Source: Lentzea xinjiangensis (GTDB lineage: Bacteria > Actinomycetota > Actinomycetes > Mycobacteriales > Pseudonocardiaceae). Taken from it: a stretch of DNA of 64,000 nt. The stretch covers positions 1 through 64,000 of the forward strand of contig NZ_FOFR01000002.1 of NCBI RefSeq assembly GCF_900110955.1. Direction: 5' to 3'. Made by a program: the position numbers and the translations under genes. The notes under the pieces were generated by a model. The model saw nothing but the letters and a program-made list of their open reading frames with translations. It did not search any database and was not told the DNA's origin. This document shows, one piece after another, positions 61,500 to 64,000 of this stretch. The stretch's first letter is position 1; each line of letters begins with the position of its first letter.

Positions 61500-61511
61500 G
61501 AAGGAGTATCG

Positions 61512-62060
61512 ATGTCATTCATGATCGCATTCACCGCACTCGTCGGTGTGCTGGGTGTCCTGAACCTCTTCCTGACCACCGGCGTGATCAGGCGGCTGCG
61601 CGAGCGGAGTGCGCCGCCGCAGTCCTTACGACCGGAACCGCCCAAGGTGATGATTCCCAACGGCACCGAGGTCGGGTCGTTCACGGCGTCGACCGTGGAC
61701 GAAGAGCAGGTCAGCCCCGCCATCTTCGCGGACGGCGTCACGCTGGTCGGCGTCTTCGCCCAAGGCTGTGAGAGCTGCGACGAGCGCCTGCCGGACTTCC
61801 TGAGCACCGCGACGACCTTCCCCGGCGGCCGAGAGCGGGTCTTCGCACTGCTCATCGGTGCCGGCGAGGACGTCGTCGAGAAGCGCGCCGCGCTGTCGCG
61901 GGTCGGCAGGGTCGTCCTCGAGGAGAAGCCTGGCGGCCCGGTCGCCAAGGCGTTCGGGGTCAAGGGATACCCGGCCTTCGCGATGGTCGACTCCCTCGGC
62001 CGGGTCAGGAGCTCCGGCGTGCACGTCGAGCACGCCACGTCGGTCACCGTCGGGGCCTGA
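61512..62060 (+). CDS. MauD-like membrane-anchored thioredoxin
   Basis: A 182-residue protein with one N-terminal helix (IAFTALVGVLGVLNLFLTTG) and a thioredoxin fold outside the membrane. The active site is GCESC (Cys86 and Cys89) and the cis-proline turn is GYPAFAMVD. MauD proteins share this layout. Together with MauE it could oxidise or shuffle the eight cysteines of the precursor peptide. It follows AAGGAG, 12 bp after the MauE-like gene. Confidence 0.87.
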   Translation: MSFMIAFTALVGVLGVLNLFLTTGVIRRLRERSAPPQSLRPEPPKVMIPNGTEVGSFTASTVDEEQVSPAIFADGVTLVGVFAQGCESCDERLPDFLSTATTFPGGRERVFALLIGAGEDVVEKRAALSRVGRVVLEEKPGGPVAKAFGVKGYPAFAMVDSLGRVRSSGVHVEHATSVTVGA

Positions 62061-62065
62061 CCGTC

Positions 62066-63874
62066 ATGCGCGGAGTTCGCGAGGCACTGGGCCTGACGTG
62101 GCGTGCCAGCAGGATTCACACCTCCGTCTTCGTCGTCCTCACCCTGGCCGTCGCCCTGGTGCCGGTCCTGGTCGCCTGGCTGATGAAGCTGATTCTCGAC
62201 CTGCTGACACAGGGCAACGCCACCGTCGCCGAGGTGCTTCGCATCTCCGTCGTGCTCGCGGTGGCCGGCCTGATCTCGGGTGTGCTGCCGCAAGTGATCC
62301 AGTACGTGCACAAGGAACTGGAACGGCGAGTCGGCCTCGTCACCCTGGACCGGATGTTCGAGGCCGCCGACGGATTCGTCGGACTGGCGAGGTTCGAGGA
62401 CCCGGTGTTCGTCGACCGGATCAGGATGGCGCAGCAGCACGGCGGTGCCACGCCGGGCGTGGTCGTGACATCGGTGCTTTCCATGTTGAGCAACTCGTTG
62501 AAGGCACTGGGCTTTCTCGCATCACTGGTACTGCTCGCGGTGTGGCTGCCGTTCGCGGTGCTGGCGTCTGCGCTGCCCGCACTGGTCGGTGAGATCTGGC
62601 TCGCCCAGCGCAGGGCCGCGTTGCAGTGGAAGCTCGGCCCGGTCGAGCGGAGGGAGTTGTTCTTCAGCGCGCTGCTGACGAACGTGCAGGCGGCCAAGGA
62701 GATTCGCCTGTTCGGGATCGGCTCCTACCTGCGCGACCGCATGTCGGCGCAGCGCCGCCGGTTCAACGGGGAAACGGCGAAGCTCGACCGCACGCAGTTG
62801 TACGTCCAGTTCGGCGTAGGTGTGGTCACCGCCGGTTTCGCCGGCGGGGCACTGGTCTGGGCGGTGCTGGCGGCGGCGGGAGGGAAGATCACCGTGGGTG
62901 ACCTGTCGCTCGTCGTCGCGTCCATCGCGGGAGTGCAGGCGGCGGCGCTCGGGGTCGTGCGCGATCTGGCCGCCTCGCACAAACAACTGCTGTTGTTCCG
63001 GCACTACCTGGAGATCGTGCGCAGCGAGACGGACCTGCCGGTCCCCACCGACCCTGTGCCGGTTCCTCCGCTGCGGAAGGCGATCGAGTTCCGGGACGTG
63101 TGGTTCCGGTACTCACCGAACCACCCCTGGACCCTGCGCGGGGTCAGCTTCAGCATCGAGCACGGCAGAGCACTCGGCCTCGTCGGTCGCAACGGTGCGG
63201 GCAAGACCACCCTGGTCAAGCTGCTGTGCCGGATGTACGACCCGGAGCGCGGCGCGATCCTTTGGGACGGGGTCGATCTCCGCAACCTCGACCCGGCCGA
63301 ACTGCGGCTGAGGATCGGCGCGGTCTTCCAGGACTACATGAACTACGACCTGACGGCCGAGGAGAACATCGGTCTCGGCGACCTGGACCACGCCGGCGAC
63401 CGCGACCGGATCAAGGCCGCCGCGGCCAACGCGGGAGCCGACGGGTTCGTGTCGGCCCTGCCGCGTGGCTACGAGACCTTGTTGTCGCGCCTGTTCTTCC
63501 ACGGCGACGCGGTGAACGGCACGGCGGGCGTCACGTTGTCCGGTGGTCAGTGGCAACGGCTCGCACTCGCCCGCGCGTACCTGCGTGGCCAGCGCGACCT
63601 GCTCGTCCTGGACGAACCCAGCTCCGGACTGGACGCCGAAGCGGAGTACCTGGTGCACCGCGGGCTGCGGGAACACCGGATGGGCAGGACGAGCGTGCTC
63701 ATCTCGCACCGGCTGGGCGCCGTCCGCGACGCGGACGTCCTCGTCGTGCTGGACGGAGGTGTTGTCGCCGAACTGGGTACGCATGACCAGCTCACCGCGC
63801 AGAACGGGCTGTACGCGCAAATGTTCGCAAGCCAGGCGGAGGGCTACCGGCGAACGTTGACGGAGGCCTCGTGA
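62066..63874 (+). CDS. ABC exporter, fused permease-ATPase
   Basis: A 602-residue half-transporter. Six helices occupy residues of about 15-300, and the ATPase has Walker A GRNGAGKTT, Q-loop AVFQDYMNYDL, signature TLSGGQWQRLALARA and Walker B LLVLDEPSSGLD. It resembles lantibiotic/lasso-peptide exporters but has no N-terminal C39 peptidase domain, so the leader must be cut by another enzyme. It begins 5 bp after the MauD-like gene and overlaps the S26 peptidase by 1-4 nt. Confidence 0.92.
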   Translation: MRGVREALGLTWRASRIHTSVFVVLTLAVALVPVLVAWLMKLILDLLTQGNATVAEVLRISVVLAVAGLISGVLPQVIQYVHKELERRVGLVTLDRMFEAADGFVGLARFEDPVFVDRIRMAQQHGGATPGVVVTSVLSMLSNSLKALGFLASLVLLAVWLPFAVLASALPALVGEIWLAQRRAALQWKLGPVERRELFFSALLTNVQAAKEIRLFGIGSYLRDRMSAQRRRFNGETAKLDRTQLYVQFGVGVVTAGFAGGALVWAVLAAAGGKITVGDLSLVVASIAGVQAAALGVVRDLAASHKQLLLFRHYLEIVRSETDLPVPTDPVPVPPLRKAIEFRDVWFRYSPNHPWTLRGVSFSIEHGRALGLVGRNGAGKTTLVKLLCRMYDPERGAILWDGVDLRNLDPAELRLRIGAVFQDYMNYDLTAEENIGLGDLDHAGDRDRIKAAAANAGADGFVSALPRGYETLLSRLFFHGDAVNGTAGVTLSGGQWQRLALARAYLRGQRDLLVLDEPSSGLDAEAEYLVHRGLREHRMGRTSVLISHRLGAVRDADVLVVLDGGVVAELGTHDQLTAQNGLYAQMFASQAEGYRRTLTEAS

Positions 63875-64000
63875 TGGTGATGATCTGGGTTGTCGCCGCC
63901 ATCGTGCTCGTGCTCCTGCTGTGGCTGCGGAGCCGGATCATCCACGTGAACGTCGTCGGCTGGAGCATGTGGCCGACCTACGACGACGGAGACCGTCTGG
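63874..64000 (+). CDS. S26 signal peptidase-like protein (partial)
   Basis: Forty-two residues are visible before the window ends: one membrane helix (VVAAIVLVLLLWLR) then NVVGWSMWPTYDDGDRL, the S26 box with catalytic Ser31. Signal peptidases of this family use a Ser/Lys dyad; the lysine lies beyond the edge. The ATG at 63874 overlaps the exporter's stop codon. A dedicated peptidase here would suit leader removal after the V-A-A site of the precursor. Confidence 0.85.
   Translation, partial: MVMIWVVAAIVLVLLLWLRSRIIHVNVVGWSMWPTYDDGDRL

Overview
The window is high-GC actinomycete chromosome. An rRNA leader with four tandem promoters, a LysX-type lysyl-tRNA synthetase/lysyltransferase, an LprG-P55 pair, F420-linked genes, WhiB and SARP regulators, and mycobacteria-like gene order (glnA2, two Hip1/CaeA-type hydrolases, panB, RNase H/phosphatase) all fit. 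I infer the Pseudonocardiales (Lentzea/Saccharothrix/Amycolatopsis-like); no species can be named from the sequence alone.

Region 1 (1-24,530) is mostly core genome: the 5' end of a 16S rRNA gene, an rrn promoter cluster, a glycosyltransferase/FkbM-methyltransferase fusion, glnA2, lprG-P55, two secreted hydrolases, nadE, a NarL-type two-component pair, lysX, panB, a proline iminopeptidase, a metal-receptor protein, an F420 reductase and an RNase II-type nuclease.

Region 2 (24,550-33,014) is a leftward, translationally coupled cluster resembling a chromosomal type IV secretion apparatus: a small 2-TM protein, a TcpE-like membrane protein, a VirB4-like ATPase, a VirB6-like membrane protein, a VirB8/TcpC-like protein, a lytic NlpC/P60 hydrolase and two small soluble proteins. 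It faces a ParB-C-terminal-like gene. No relaxase or coupling protein is visible.

Region 3 (33,046-36,408) holds threonine synthase, RNase P RNA, a flavin reductase, RNase H/phosphatase and tRNA-Leu(GAG).

Region 4 (36,387-about 52,603) is an integrated element in the tRNA-Leu 3' end. A leftward operon (excisionase-like, WhiB, two membrane proteins, FtsK-type translocase, a 54-residue protein, large serine recombinase) is followed by regulators, two paralogous HTH/Nudix-like proteins around a cupin, a protein kinase and a reverse transcriptase-SLATT pair that looks like phage defence. The right end carries the decayed 3' end of a second, related recombinase, so two elements have probably inserted in tandem.

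Region 5 (53,543-64,000) looks like an undescribed cysteine-rich peptide system. It has a SARP regulator, a PadR-controlled ABC transporter, a 69-residue precursor with eight cysteines, an ABC-2 transporter, MauE- and MauD-like redox proteins, a peptidase-less ABC exporter and an S26 signal peptidase cut off by the window edge. My reading is that the peptide is made, oxidised to disulfides by the MauD/MauE pair, exported and freed of its leader by the S26 peptidase.
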